64,000 nucleotides of DNA from Mermis nigrescens (GCA_036768485.1 JAVLUZ010000143.1:1545633-1609632); one strand, 5' to 3'; shown: positions 44,404 to 58,070, counted from the first letter of the stretch. The notes: generated by a model from the sequence alone, not told the origin. Translations and numbers: made by a program.

Positions 44404-45222
44404 GTAGCAAAGAAAAATGCTCCGATGGAACAAAAAAAGGGGAATATACTTGGGATTGTCAATTATCGAGGATGTAAAGTAGGGGACTAGGAAAAATCTC
44501 CCTATGTTATATGCCAAAAAACGCAAAATATGTTAAAAATCAGACTTTCTCTAAACAATGCAAAAAATCGAAGTATATTCTGCGGTCTCTGAAAAAACGT
44601 TTTATTTTAAAATAATTTTCTCTGATTGACATAATATCTTAAAAGCATATTACGTAATGCAACTTTTTGCAGACTTCATTCAACTTTGAGTTGCTTAATA
44701 ATGTGACTGAAAGTGAAATGCTGTTAACAAATCATAATTAAGTTGTTCGTATTTCATTATTACTAAGCATGTCACTTAGCAGATACAGCCATTCTAAGTG
44801 TCAAAGTGCAAGCAATATTCAAATTACCAAAAAATTGATTGAAAAAAGCAGCGAATTAGCAATGCAGTAGCTAAGCGAATTGAATGAAATAGTACATATC
44901 GATGCATTCGAGACAATCGATGATATTGTTGGTTCAAAGCAGTAGGAAACACGGAAGCTGACGTGCAACAGACCTTATGTAGATACTCTTTTACACATGT
45001 CTACAACAATTGTTTACTAAACTTTTACATTTTTCAAAGGCCGCAGAATATACTTCGATTTTTTGCATTGTTTAGAGAAAGTCTGATTTTTAACATATTT
45101 TGCGATTTTTGGCATATAACATAGGGAGATTTTTCCTAGTCCCCTCCTTTTACATCCTCGATAATTCACAATCCCAAGTATATTCCCCTTTTTTGTTCCA
45201 TCGGAGCATTTTTCTTTGCTAG
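44404..45222. mobile_element. TAGCAAAG-ended TIR element, inner right
   Basis: Inverted repeats of about 180 bp (44,404-44,600 and 45,043-45,222) are homologous to those at 27,780 and 58,072. It abuts the right arm of the giant element, mirroring the left side. Confidence 0.85.
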
Positions 45223-45239
45223 TACCCTACTTTTAATTA

Positions 45240-47759
45240 GCAAGATTTGGAAATACAATACTAGATTTCATTTACTGTGCGGTTCTTCTAATAATTGAAT
45301 GGTTTAAACTTTACAAAGCTACTAGTTGTAGAAGAAACAAACATTCTGATTAGTAATTCTTATGTTACGTAGAACATCCTGTAAAGAAATATGCTTCCAA
45401 AACTTTCTAGAGCTAAACTTAATTTACATTTTAAACTTTACACAAGAGTGTAAAGAATTTTAGTGGGATTAATAATTTCGATATTGCTCTGATATAACGA
45501 TCAGCATTTATTAAGAAATGAAACCTCTATAATGTTCTAAGAACAAATTAACATTAGGTGTTAATCACTTTACACTACTCTTCATGCGCCCCTAGCAGAC
45601 GTATCACATCTGTTTCCATATATATTTTACGACTTTAGGGAAAAAATAAGTTACTGTGAGGCTCTAGAATGAAGCTTATTATATAGTGTAAACTTTACAC
45701 TAGCAACGAGTGTAAAGAAGATTTTAGTCGGATTTGTAAATTCGATATTACTCGGATATTACGATCAACATTCATGAAAAAATTACGTCTCCATAACGGT
45801 TTAATGACAAATAGACACAGATGTAAACCACTTTACATCACTGTTGAGTGTAAACAAGCGCGCCCAGCTGACGTCCCTTATTTAATTCCATGTAAATTTT
45901 CAGATTTCGGCAAAAAATTTAGGTTTTTGCAAAGCTCTAGAACGAAGATAAACCACTTTACATCACTGTTGAGTGTAAACAAACGCGCCCAGCTGACGTC
46001 CCTTATTTGATTCCATGTAAATTTTCAGATTTCGGCAAAAAATTCAGGTTTTCGCAAAGCTCTAGAACGAAGATTAATTAGCAGTGTAAACTTTACACAA
46101 CCGCCTAGTGTAAAGAGGATTTTATTCCGATTTGTAAATCTGATATTACTCGGATATTATTATCAACATTTATGAAAAAATTGCATGTCTACAATGGTCT
46201 GAGGACAAATAAACAATGAGTGTAAACTACTTTACATCACTGTTGGATGTAAACAAACGCGCCTACGTGACGTCTCACATTTGATTCTTTGAAAATTTCT
46301 AGACTCCAGGAAAAAATTAGGTTTCTGGAATGCTCAAAAACGAAGATAAATACATATGTAGTGTAAACTTCATGTAAACACCTAGTGTAAAGAAGATTTT
46401 GGTCAGATTCGTAATTTTGATATTGTTCCGATATTACGATTAATATTTATGAAAAAATTAAGTCTCCATAATGTTTTATGGGCAAACTAACAATAGGTGT
46501 AAACCACTTTACAACACTGTAGAGTGTAAACATATGCGCCAGACTGGCATATCAAATTTGGTTCCTGGTCCATTTCTAGACTTGATAATCGTGTCCCTGA
46601 CTCATAACCGGAGAAGCAGGCAGAAAAAACAAGACAGAAACGCATTTTAAACACCAAATTTTTGACTTTACACTCGCTAAATATTAATGTATAGACAATT
46701 TGCTTTGACATGCACCCGATATAAAGCACTTTATTTTTATTCTATTGGACTTATCCCGACTTCTGGACGGAGAAAGTGGCGAACAAAAAACGCAACAAAA
46801 ACGTATTTTCCATCATTTAGAACACTGTAAACTTTAAAATTCCGTACCGAACTCCCCATTGAGTTTAAAGAAATTCGGTTTGGTACAATTTGTAGCTTTT
46901 AAATCGTAGTACATTCCTGTGTGCCAAAATTCTCTTGCAAAAATTATTTGGTATGATTTATTAATCAAAATTCGGAAAAAACGTGTTTTTTCGCCCATTT
47001 TTTACCTCTGATTTCGAACTTTACACCCCCATAAATAACTCAATATTGCGTTTTTTAAATGCGGTTTGCTGCGATGTGTAGTCCCTGAAAGGCACTTTAT
47101 TACTGCTGTATTCAATTTACCCTGACTCAAAAGCGGAAAAATTTGGCAGAGAAATCTTAGTTAAAATCCGTTTTTTACACCATCAACTAGAGTGTAAACT
47201 TTAAACCCCAGGATCTAACTCACCATAGAGCGTAAAAGACTTTGCTTATATGCAGAATGTAGCCCTTGATCCGCTCTACATTTCTGTCAGAAAACATTTT
47301 AAAAAACTCATAACCGGAGTTAGTATCAGACATAAGCAGGTTGAAAACTCGACCAAAATGTGCTTTTTCACCCTCAGATTTTCGCACTCTTTACACTCCC
47401 ATTCGAGAACTAATGCGAATTTCAACAAACAAAAAAAAGTCAATTTGGAGCATCCCTTCCTCTACAAATCTGTGCCATTAATTTATTTGAGGAGTCAATA
47501 CTGAGTTGTCCACATGCCGTCTAAAAAACCTCCCAAAATTCATCCTATGTTATAACGTTACACAAAAACTTTACACCTTCTTTACACAGCCAGTTTTGAG
47601 TTTCAAGAAAAACAAAAAACACGGGCAGCGAATTTTTTTATTATCTATCTTTTAAAAAAACCGCACCTTCTAGATGTGTCCTGTTATAGCTGTAGGGGGT
47701 GCACAGGTGTTAGGGGTACCCAAGTATATTATAGGTACGCGCTAACGCGCTACCTAAGA
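45240..47759 (-). repeat. Right inverted arm of the giant element (TTTACAC-rich)
   Basis: The reverse complement of this block matches 24,683 inward, beginning TCTTAGGTAGCGCG. The GTGTAAA/TTTACAC words sit in matching places. A minus-strand ORF at 46,487-46,729 mirrors one at 25,752 (shared FKMRFCLVFSACFSGYESGT). Both could be relics, but no domain is recognised. Confidence 0.85.
45565..46540 (+). repeat. Degenerate 260-290-bp tandem units within the right arm
   Basis: The word 'tttacatcactgttg' (or close) occurs at about 45,570, 45,833, 45,956, 46,221 and 46,508. Each is followed by 'gtgtaaac' and a GCGCC word, so the unit is about 265-290 bp, with one 123-bp partial duplication at 45,833-45,956. 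Confidence 0.75.
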
Positions 47760-48050
47760 CTACACGATTTGGCCATTGTTACATGACATACGATTTACAA
47801 AACTCGATTCATGTATATGTGCATAACTACACGATTTGGCCATTGTCATGCGAAAAAAGGCGGAGATATGTTTGCTTATGGGTGAATATCAAGATGCTTC
47901 AGTCCATTTTGATTTTCATTGTGGGTATCAACGTAGTTTTGAGCAGCTTGTGCTCCACTTTTGACTCTTTAAAAGAACAAAAGCATATAACTTTCCAGTG
48001 CTCTTCGAGCATTTTTTCAACTATATTGAATAATGCTCAAGCGCGACAAT
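47760..48050 (+). repeat. Flanking repeat, inverted relative to 42,905-43,085
   Basis: It holds 'tacaaaactcgattcatg' (also at about 44,375) and then the complement of the 42,905 block. The 89-codon ORF at 47,783 lies in it and has no supporting signature. Confidence 0.7.
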
Positions 48051-51000
48051 GAAACAAAGTGTTGTGCAAGGCAAAGCGCGTGCTAAAGAATGGATCAATT
48101 ATTTCGATACTCTGTATTTTATACAGCTGAGAAAAAATTTAAACAACCAATCAGATGTTTACAAGACGTAGCTAATGAAGTTTTTACATAAGAGAGAAAT
48201 ATTGAAGTATTGATTTTCTGAACTCAACTCGGATCAATAAAAAATAACAGCCTCCCAGTCTCGTCGCTCTATATTTTGGAATATGAAAAAGAGGGGATGT
48301 AGAAAATCTGATAGGAACCACTCTCGCTTTGCTTCTTAACTATGTGCACAAGTACGCTATGTGATAAACAAAGAAGCATAGCTCTCGCCTCGCTTCTTAA
48401 TGATGCATGCGAGAAATGCTATGTTGTCGAAGCTCTGCTGTCATCGGTCTGTTTCGGCGAATAAAGGCTCAATCAATGGATAATAGCATACCGGAAAGCA
48501 AACTTTTGTCACCATAGTTAGGCAGCACCTAAATTCTGGGGGTAGTGTGCAACAATGTGTGTTTGTAACTCAACGAATACTGAACCGACAATAGCTTTGT
48601 GTAGCTGTAGCAGCTACAAATACAATCATCACTGTCTCGGATTGAGCTAAAGACAGTTGATACTGAATCGAAGTCAGTTTAGGATCATCTTTTGTAGAGC
48701 GGTAGAGACAATATCTGATAATCGGCTCTGCTGTCTATTATACCAGTCAGCCAGTAGCCTCATTAGCAAATTCGTATAGTACATAGTCAAATAGGATCAA
48801 AATAGAAAAACTAATGTTATTTTCGCGATGTTAAATCTCAAAATTACCATCGTTAAGATTATGACGACTCTCGGAGAAATATCGTTTTGTTAACAACGGC
48901 TTAAAAACATGCTGTTAACAACATTTTTCGTTTTAATATCGTTAACTAGGGTCTAACAATACGGTAAACCTGACGATGAGCAATCAATAATTTGCTATAA
49001 CAGTGCAAGCTACGTTAGAGTAAGTCCTATAATTGATTGATAGTTTGAATTAGTGATTTAGTAAGATGTTTACATAAGTACCTAAGTATATGTACAAAAG
49101 GAAGAAATGCGCCGGTTAAGAAAGCAGCATAAAATCTGCAAAATGGGGCATACAGACACGCTTACTATGATTATGGAAAATAGAGCTTTCCTATAACAAA
49201 ATTATCAGTCAGTCTGCTTTATTCAAACATTTATTATTCAGTTTTTATTTCAGCATTACAGAAATTATTGTCTTGAACTTCCTTATTGTTTGACTTAGGT
49301 ATTTTAATGCTTCTGATCGCTCTATCGGACGGTCAGCCTCAGTCTTTTTTATTGGAGCTTAATGCTCATCATGTCAGAGCGATTAGTGTAACATATGTAC
49401 TATAGCAAACGGGGTTGTTTTTTCTCCAATTTGTCTAAAAGTTTAGAAATCTTACTTATTTGACCAAGATATATGTGCACGCAATAATATTGATTCACAT
49501 CTATGCCGTGATACAATATGAATTGGGTCTTATGATGTTAAACCTATAATATTGATGTTGTAGTGTATAATATTCTAATTAATATCTTACGCCCTGGTTT
49601 TTTGATCGAGGGTGCGAGCCCTGCTTGCAGAATGGTTTCACCCTTAGTCTCACAAATTTTTTTGAGGGCTTACCAACAATTTTGTATTACTTATGTTATA
49701 TACAAGGAAAATAAACTAGAATATTACTGAAATTTACATATCTTTCAATACTTAGAAAAGGCTTTGCCACAAAATAAATGGCATTGATAAATTTTCCTCT
49801 TAGGGTATTTAGCGTAGCAGACCGCAGTAATTCAAATAATTTGATGTAGCAAAATCTTCATTTGAGAAAAATTTAGCGAAATGCAACAACAATTTTATAG
49901 TGTCTAGAGTGTAGAATTCCTAGATTCATAAGGTCAGGGTGGCCAGGGAGGGGTGAAATCCGGAATTTATACTACAGGAATTGTGTATTGCTTGAAAATA
50001 CATTATTTTAGGCCGAAATCGTCAGACATTGCCTAACTTACGAACTCTTTAGCAGGGGGGTATTACACCCACTCATGTGGCTAGGGTTAATTAGTCACTT
50101 TTAATAAGATGCAGCGCGGAGCACTGATAATTCTGAAGAATTTTCGATGAAATGCGGAAAAAGCTGAGAATCCTACATACATATTGTAATAATGCAACAG
50201 CAATTTTATTAGGCATAGAAGGGGTGCCTTTAGTATATGCAATGTAGACTCTTTTTTTGCTTGCCATCATTCCCCTTATGAATCGGGTCTTGACAAACAT
50301 TCTAAGAATAAAGAAAGTGTCAACAGCTACACGACGTATTTGCTTGCGTTTCCTTACATGAGATGCTAAATTACTTGTGGAAGCGTAAAGTACCAGTTCA
50401 GTGGTAAATAAAATGTTTCCGCAATTATTTTGTCAGTCAGCGTCTGTAGATTTGATTTGGGATGTCTGGATCAGTTTTTCCCGCTATCTTATCTCGATGT
50501 GACTCTGAACACCTATCAATTATGACCGGCACATCCAGGGAGTTAGTTTGTGATCAAGAGAGGTTAAAGTACTTCGCACATTACATCTATTTTGCTCCCA
50601 GACTTTTATAGAGGTAAGTTTTTTAAATTCATTCGTAACATCAAGATTATGAATTAGAGTTTAGGGATTCTTTACACTGAGCAATTGTTTAAAGTTTCAC
50701 TTTAGTCTTAGATACAAGGCATAGCCGAAAATAAAATTATCTGAAATGTTTTCAGAAAAATCAGATGTTCTCCGTTTCAACAGAACTACGGACTGTACTG
50801 CGATTTTTAACGCTTATCCAGACATCATGTGTCAAACCCCTATAAACGGGACATATTGACACGTTAAATTTGAGTTTTTACTGGTTGTGTACAATTACTG
50901 GTTGCATACAATTACACTGATGTTTAACTATAGCCCCAGGTAATTGTGCTATGTAGGTTTATAACTTTAAAAAAGATGTTTTCCATAACATTAGGATCAG

Positions 51001-51275
51001 GAATTATAATCTACAATAAAAAATGTAGAAATCTATAACCTACATTAAAAACCAATTTCAATTGTAAAACGTTATAGATGAAACTTTTCTTAATTTTCTC
51101 CATAACATTAGGAATACGAAGCATTAGTCTACAATTGTCTTGTTTGCAGTGTGTATCTTGATATGCGAAGACAAAATTATTTTCTGCAATGTTAGACTGT
51201 TGAATTCTATTTAGTAAGTTCCACTATGAGTTTACTGGTTAAACTACTCAAGTCATGCTAATAAAAAGCAGGGTA
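48051..51275. other. Long AT-rich stretch without a supportable gene
   Basis: No coding frame above chance. At 48,290-48,440 two copies of 'ctctcgc..cgcttctta' are spaced about 75 bp apart. Near 49,925 a repeat fragment 'aaggtcagggtggccaggga' occurs. Confidence 0.4.
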
Positions 51276-51460
51276 AGTAGCAAAAAAATTCTATAGTGAA
51301 AGAAAAAGGACGGACATACTTAAAATAACGGATTTTTGAAGATTTAAAATAAGGGGACTGGAAAAAGTGACTTCTGCGCTCAAAAACTCATAAGAATAAG
51401 CTAAAAAAAGCTGAATTTTTTCACGCAATACAAAAATCGAAGTAGAGGAAAAATAAAATC
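51276..51460 (+). repeat. Diverged half of a TAGCAAAG-type element
   Basis: 'gtagcaaaaaaattct', 'aaggggactggaaaaag' and 'caaaaatcgaagta' follow the order of the 44,404 TIR. The partner arm is not seen. Confidence 0.5.
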
Positions 51461-52215
51461 TGTGAATGAAAATCAAAACGATATTGAAAAGCCGGAAACG
51501 GAAACCATAGTTGAAATCCGGAAACGGAAAGGTATATTATTGTGCACACGATTCCATCAGGAGTCTCGCCGCTCAAGGGTTAGTCTTCCCTTCTATGCAA
51601 AAAATTTTCTCACGTCCGCCAAAAGAACCATGACGATGACATAATATATGTCTGATGTGGCAATGTGTCAAACACCTTACTCAGTGAGAAAGATTGTACC
51701 TGCACTGTTTTTGGGATTTTCAACTCTAAAATGCCGTGCATGGTAGAATAGCCAGGTCAGTATGACGAAATAACACTAGATTTAGTGTGATTCAAAATTT
51801 TTAGTACCCAATCTGGTGTAGGAGACTTTTATTGTAATCTTTATTGTAATTTAAGATTTCTTAGTGTAGTGCAACAAGATTACTGGGAATGAGTATCTGC
51901 TTCGGTTTCAACCCAACCGCGCACTTTAAGCTTTACAAAGTTCGTTATTTAATATAGTCAACTCATGCTAGATAGGTAGCTTCATTATAAAGACCAAATC
52001 GGCAGAGTGGATGAGCTAAAACAAATGGAAACATAAAATCTGGAAACCGGAACGGGAATGGAAAATGCAAAATATCGGTGATACCTGAAATGGGAAAATG
52101 GGCTAAATCCGGTAAATAGAAAATGGAAGAACTGGTTGAATCCATGGAAATGAAATGGACATTTTTGTTACTTGTCAGCCACACACGCAGGCATGGATTA
52201 GAGGAATCACAGGTT
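51461..52215. other. Non-coding; purine-rich segment
   Basis: 52,015-52,165 is strongly purine-rich (gaaatgggaaaatggg-type words). No gene is seen. Confidence 0.4.
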
Positions 52216-52226
52216 TAGTCCATACG

Positions 52227-52459
52227 AGGGCGTGGGGTGGGGGGCTTAGGGGTATGCCCCCCCCCGAGAAATCAAAATACCCCCGTGTTGAATTTGTTTG
52301 TTTTTTCGCAATTTTTTATGCCAATAAGTAGTTCTCTATGAGAAACGTTGAAAAATGGTGTTATTCCTCCATACCATTATTTTTAAGGCCATTTTTTGAC
52401 CTCTGAAAAAATCTTGCACCCCTATCTCTCCCCCAGAACTTTGTTGGCGCCTACCGATG
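52227..52459 (-). mobile_element. 9-bp-TSD family MITE, inverted
   Basis: It runs from ACGAGGGCGTGGGG to GCGCCTACCGAT. Flanks GGTTTAGTC and GGTTCAGAC agree at seven of nine bases, so this is an old copy. Confidence 0.6.
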
Positions 52460-52555
52460 GTTCAGACTCCTAGAATCCGGTAGACCCTCGGACTCCATTT
52501 TCTGGATTCTACATATTTTTATTTCCATTTTCCTGCTCTTGCCTATTTTTTCCGT

Positions 52556-52618
52556 CGGCATACTGACGATAAAAATTCTCAAAATTTTTGTCCATACTTA
52601 TGTGAAACGGACTATAGA
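52556..52618. repeat. CTATAGTCT-family TIR fragment
   Basis: 'actgacgataaaaattctc' and 'gtgaaacggactatag' match 3430-3496. Confidence 0.55.
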
Positions 52619-53063
52619 TACAAAAAAATTAGTCAAACTATAACCAAACTGTAGCTAATGGCGAATCTATTATATCTTCTCTGGATGAATAGCTTATAAT
52701 TCGGTTGACCAACTCTTTACGACTTTTAAATACTTAATCTGTTCATTCCCAGAAAGCGTCGCTTAAAAGATTGCTAATTTTATAATTTTGGCTGAATTTA
52801 CGCTTTTTGGCACCATATTTTGAATAAAAAATCACTATCGGTATGTTCGATAGTCCTATCTATGAACACTATATAATCTAATGTGAACATTCAACCGAAT
52901 TTGGTGTCTTTTTTAGAATGCTTATGCTGAAGGTGATTACGAAAATTGACTTATTGCGCTGGTTTATACGGCTGGGATTATTCCGCCTTTTCTCGGTAAA
53001 TCCAACTAATTTTACTTAATTTGAGTGAGTAACCTTCTATTAGAACCTATGATGATTAGAATC

Positions 53064-54800
53064 ATAGGTTGCGCGTTAGTGCGTACCTATAATATACGTG
53101 GGTGCCTATAACTCCGGTGCACCCTTCTACAGCTATAACGGGACACATTTGGGAGGTGTGATTTTCAACCGATAGATAATTAAAAGAGTCGATGGATCTT
53201 TTCGTTTATGTGTACGCTCAATACCGAGTTTGTAATGAGCGTGTAAAATTTTGGCGTAATGTTATAACATATAACGAATTCAGATGGTTTTTTCTACAGT
53301 TTTACACAACTCTGTGTAAATGAATCACACAATTTAATAGTATATAATTGTAAAGCTTACAGTTTTCTGGAAAGATTTTTTCGTTTTTATATTTCGCATC
53401 AGTTCTTGAATGAAAGTGTAAAGAGTGTGAAAATCAGAGGGTGAAAAAAAGATTTCAGTCGAGTAATCGACTTGTTTATCTCTGCCAACAGCTCCGCTTT
53501 TGATCCCAAAGAATTTTATTCTAAATGATATGTACTAAGGGTTATGGACTATGATTTGCGTACCAGCAAATTTTCGCACTTTTTGCAGTAACAGGAGTTT
53601 AAACTTTACACTCTGTTGGTGTAAAAAACAGATTTTGTCTAATATTTCTCTGCCACTATTTCGGCTCATAAGTCGAGATGAATTGAAAAAAAGAGGAATA
53701 AAGTAATTTTTAAGGGCTAAACGTCGCAGCTAATTGCTTTTAAAAAAACGGAGCATTGTGTTATTTATAGAGGTGTAAAGCTCAATATTAGTGGTGTGAA
53801 ATGGGCTGAAAGAAAGATATTTTCCTATTTTGATTAGTGAATATCTCGAATATTTTGTGAAACAGAAGTTTTAACTGCAATCGTACTATGAGTTAGAGGC
53901 TACAACATGGCACACACTGAATTTCTCAACACTTAATGGGGACTTAAGTTCAGATTCTTGAACTTTACAATGTGGTGGATGGTTGAACAAACTTTTTGTC
54001 CGTTTCTATGTACTAAGTTTTCTCAGTTTAGAAGTCGGGATAAGTTGAATAGGATAAAAAGAAAGCACTTCCTAAGGCGGTCTCGTCACATCAAATTGTG
54101 TTCACTCACATGGATATTTAGCTTTTTCGAGAGTTGCAAAGTGGAAAAAAGGGGGTGTTAAACGTGTTTCTTGTCTTGTTTTCTTCTGCCAACTTCTCGG
54201 GTTATGAGTCTGGACATGATTAGTAGTCTAAAAATGTACAACGGGTCGAACGACATGTGTCACTTGGGCGCATATGCTTGCATTCCAGGCCATTGGGCAG
54301 ACCTAATTTTTCATAAATATTGATCGTAATATCAAAGTAAAATAAAAATCACGAATCCGGCTAAAAAGTTTTTTACACTCTATACTTGTGCAAAGTTTAC
54401 ACTGTAAATTAACTTCAGTCCTAGAGCCTTAATTAAGCTTAATTTCTTTTAAATGTTCTACGTAAGGTCAGAATTACGAATCTGTCTTTTGGCTCTCTCC
54501 ACACCCAGTAGTTGTGTAAGTTTGTACTATTTATTTTTTTGTTAATGTGCAGTTTACACTACAAATTTATTTTACTTCTAGAGCGTTGCAACACGCGAAT
54601 TTTTTCAAAATATGTTCCATTAGGTCAGGATTACGATTAAGTTCATGCTGAGAATGAAATTTAGTTTTAGAGCGTTGCAGTAGCTTAATTTTTTAAAAAT
54701 GTTCCTAGTAACGTTATGTTTCAGATGCGTAATTGATTGCTAAATACTTTTACTTTACGCGCCTTACTCAAGTTTGTACTTATGTTATCGTCCTAATCAT
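53064..54800 (+). repeat. Related giant-element arm, left part of a gene-free copy
   Basis: It starts with TTGCGCGTTAGTGCGTACCT and follows the left arm's order: 'cagctataacgggacacatt', 'tgtaaagagtgtgaaaatc', then TTTACAC-rich sequence. It is more diverged than the two main arms. A second degenerate start is visible at about 54,880. Confidence 0.7.
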
Positions 54801-54879
54801 TATAACACTGTGTTCACGTATAATTTGAATTACGTAGCTCCATAATAATGTTCTCGTTATATGTTTATCACAGCGAGTG

Positions 54880-55640
54880 CGAATTTTGTGCCTCCCTCCT
54901 CACAGCAACAACGGCACACATCTGGGAGTGCGCTTTCTTTTAATCGATAGACAATTAGAAAAACTCGATGTTGACTTTTCTAAATTTGTTTACACTAATA
55001 TCAACTTAGAAATGAGTGTGTAAAGTGTAAATCGAAAAATCAAATAATTTGCCAAGGGATAAGTTTTTTCAAATGCTGCCTTTGAGTTGTAGATTAAGAA
55101 TCTGACCTTGAAATTTCTTTACACTCAATGGTTATTGCACAAAAGTGTAGAGAATAAGTGCTTTCTACTCAGTGCATGTCCTGTGAAGCTTATTAAAGTC
55201 AATTTTGGTTTCAGGGCAGTGCAATTGGTTTTATGATGTAGAGGGTCACGATATGTCAAAACCTAAGATTTTTCTCTTTTTCAACGCCATATTTCTTGAT
55301 CTGTATTCGCTTCAGTGAAAAGGAATCGAGACGAAAAAATGAATTTCTTTACCTACTCCGCTAATTAGGTGGAACATGCTGATTGTGCCTAAAATGCGCC
55401 CTAACCTAACTCTTACACAACCTAAGTTATTTTGTTTCGATACAACAAAAATTTCGTTATCAGCGCAAGTGTGTAAGTTATGACCGCCCGTCGTCGTACC
55501 TAAATACCTAAGAAGACGAAGAACGACGGAGAGTACCTACGGAGCTTACCCGAGTACCTAGGCTACACTTAGCGCTGGTCAGATTGCTAGAAACTCAAGG
55601 TCACGTGTCAATCAACTTTGACCCTTAAAACCTACGGCCT
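54880..55640. other. Arm-derived and unclassified non-coding sequence
   Basis: Further GTGTAAA words to about 55,200, then sequence without repeats or genes that I can name, including clustered 'acctaag' words near 55,500. Confidence 0.35.
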
Positions 55641-55660
55641 CCATCTCCTCGGTCCTAAGC

Positions 55661-55832
55661 ACACCTGGGCGTGGGAGTTGGGGGGAGGTATGAAACCCCC
55701 CGAGAAACTAAAATACCCCCTAGAAATCAAAATACCCCCTACCCAGAATTAAACTTTTGAAACATTTTTTAAGGCTTTTTTTTGACCTTTGAAAAATCTT
55801 GCACCCCCAGAGTTTTGTTGCTGCCCACGTAT
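55661..55832 (-). mobile_element. 9-bp-TSD family MITE, inverted
   Basis: Ends CACACCTGGGCGTGGG and GCTGCCCACGTAT. Flanks GGTCCTAAG and GGTCCTAAA share eight of nine bases. Confidence 0.8.
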
Positions 55833-56397
55833 GGTCCTAAATTGCTGACCGCTTCTTGTCGGAAAATCTCAGCAGCTACGCCCTAGAAACCTAACTCTTA
55901 CTTACTTATGTAACCCCGGATATTGCTCGCAAGGTCAGTTGACCTTCTCCCAAAAAACCTTGGAAAATCTCAAGTTGATAGATTAGCTTATTTTCCGGTT
56001 AGGCGTATGACCGGAAATGTTTTGGTTCCTAATAGCACTCATGGACTTTCCTCTAACAACAGCGAGCTCTACGCTGGACAGTCATGTTACATAAAAATAA
56101 AGTAATAATTTTTATGATTTTAGGTACAAAAATGGGTAAATAAATTTTGAGGAAAGAGAATACTAAAAAATTCAGCTTTCTAGTTTGACACTCAATTTGA
56201 GGTGTGACTCCACGACGATGCACTAACAGCGGTATAGATTACCCCTGAATAATGTTGACAACAATTTTACTAATGATAAAACTAATAGCTCTAGCACAAG
56301 AGAGATGAGAGATCCACCTCTATATACAGCGCGAGCGAAAAAATGACACTAGACAGCCAAAAGCCAAAACGTAAAGACTCACTAGAATTGCTACGAC

Positions 56398-56652
56398 CAT
56401 TTCTGGGCGTGTATGCACTCCCCAGAAATTAAAATAGCATCCCCCCAGAAATCAACCCCCCACCCCCTTCCCCACAGAATTCAATTTTTAAACATTTTTT
56501 GTTATTTTCGCAATTTTTTGATGCCAATGGATAGCGCTCGATGAGAAACGTTGAAAAATGGTGTTTTTTGACCATACCACCATTTTTAAGACTATTTTTT
56601 GACCTTTGAATAAATCTTGCATCCCCCTAGAGTTTTGGTGTTGCCCACGTAT
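56398..56652 (-). mobile_element. 9-bp-TSD family MITE, inverted
   Basis: Ends CATTTCTGGGCGTG and GTTGCCCACGTAT. Flanks TGCTACGAC and GGCTATGAC agree at seven of nine bases. Confidence 0.7.
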
Positions 56653-56661
56653 GGCTATGAC

Positions 56662-58070
56662 AATAGTATTTAACAGAATTAAAGATACAATAAAAGATTA
56701 ACCAAATCAAATAGCGGTGAGCTGGAGCCACTACTGGCCGCTGCATCGACACACACGCTAATTACATGATAAAGTGCAATATTGCTTTTCCGATCTCAAC
56801 ACAAACTCGACAAATTACCGGTCAAGTACTGTTGATTTTAATGTGAAAGTGTGTGGGGATATGGAGATCGAATCTGCAGGCAAAGCCCAGGCTAACGCTT
56901 CTAATAGATGCGAGCGTGCTTGGCTATGAGCTCCAACAATACAAAGGGGCGGACCGCAGGTCCTATGTCAATAACGAAATAAGGATTTCCGGTTCGGAAA
57001 CGAATATTCGTAACTTTGCGAATCTTGTATATTTTTCGATGCGGTAAAAAGCAATCGAACCGCTAACCCTAATTATGTGTAGCGACATTTGCTACAAGTG
57101 TAAAGTTTACACTGAGAAGCACTTTTTCGCCGAGAGCATTGGGTTATGTCATTCTTTTGCAAAAAATGATGCCCTTAATGTCAGATAAATGAATCTGTCC
57201 TTTTAACTTTTCTTCAGCTGATGGATGTTGAGCTGCGAAGAGGTAAAGTTTGAATTATGCACATATTTTCTAATGCCAATATTTAACTTCATGTTGCATA
57301 TTTTTTGATCAGTTCTTTATTTCAAAGATTTTTGACTTATCTTTAATCATTTTTATTAGCAAACATGCACTGTTTTGAAGGTAAACTGGAATGAGAAACA
57401 TTTTTCATAATACTACCAGCAAATTACTTCATAATAATAATAATTCTTATACACTGTCTTTATCAAACCGATTCAAATATAATTTTCAGTTAAAATTTAA
57501 GCAAATTTATGTCTGTCCATTTTTCGAATGTATGCGGCTCATAAATTTTCTTCACTTGTTTGCATTTGCTGAGGCATCGACCCATTGTTGATTTGTGGCC
57601 GGGATCGTTTATGTTGTCTTGCTCGACTACCAATTTTCGTTGCTTTCCCGTGCATTCTTCAATTGCATGCAATTTTTGGCGGCCGACACATCATTGCGTT
57701 GGTCTACACACTGATGTGTTTCTTGCCCATGCCTGTCTTCCGCTTGCTGTTTCTGCTTATGAAGGATTTTCCTTTATTTAGAATAGTAACGTTATTGGTG
57801 TGAATTTTAATTCGATAAATTCTCTGACTACCGTCATTATCTTTCTCTCAATTTCCACACATGATATTGAAGCTATAAATTGTTGGAGGAGAAGTAAGAA
57901 CTGTTGCCTTTAATGTTTGCTTATCCAAGCTCTAGATTTTAACTTTCCTCGAGCATTTCTGGTTTAAAATACAATAAGAAAATATTCCTCTGATTAAGGT
58001 TAGTTATATTGCTTTTTTTGTAATGAGTTTGCACTGTTTAAGAACAAAATTATGCTAAGAAAAAGTGAAT
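56662..58070. other. Mostly non-coding; possible decayed coding patch
   Basis: 57,490-57,800 is less AT-rich than its surroundings and, on the minus strand, gives CAG/CAA-rich interrupted frames (such as QCVDQRNDVSAAKN). It could be the remnant of a gag-like or low-complexity protein. No domain is assignable. The ORFs at 56,853, 57,391, 57,560 and 57,585 are not supported. Confidence 0.25.

Noticed and set aside
48051..51275. ORFs at 50,091 and neighbours as genes
   Set aside because: No domain, no codon bias, no splice-consistent continuation.
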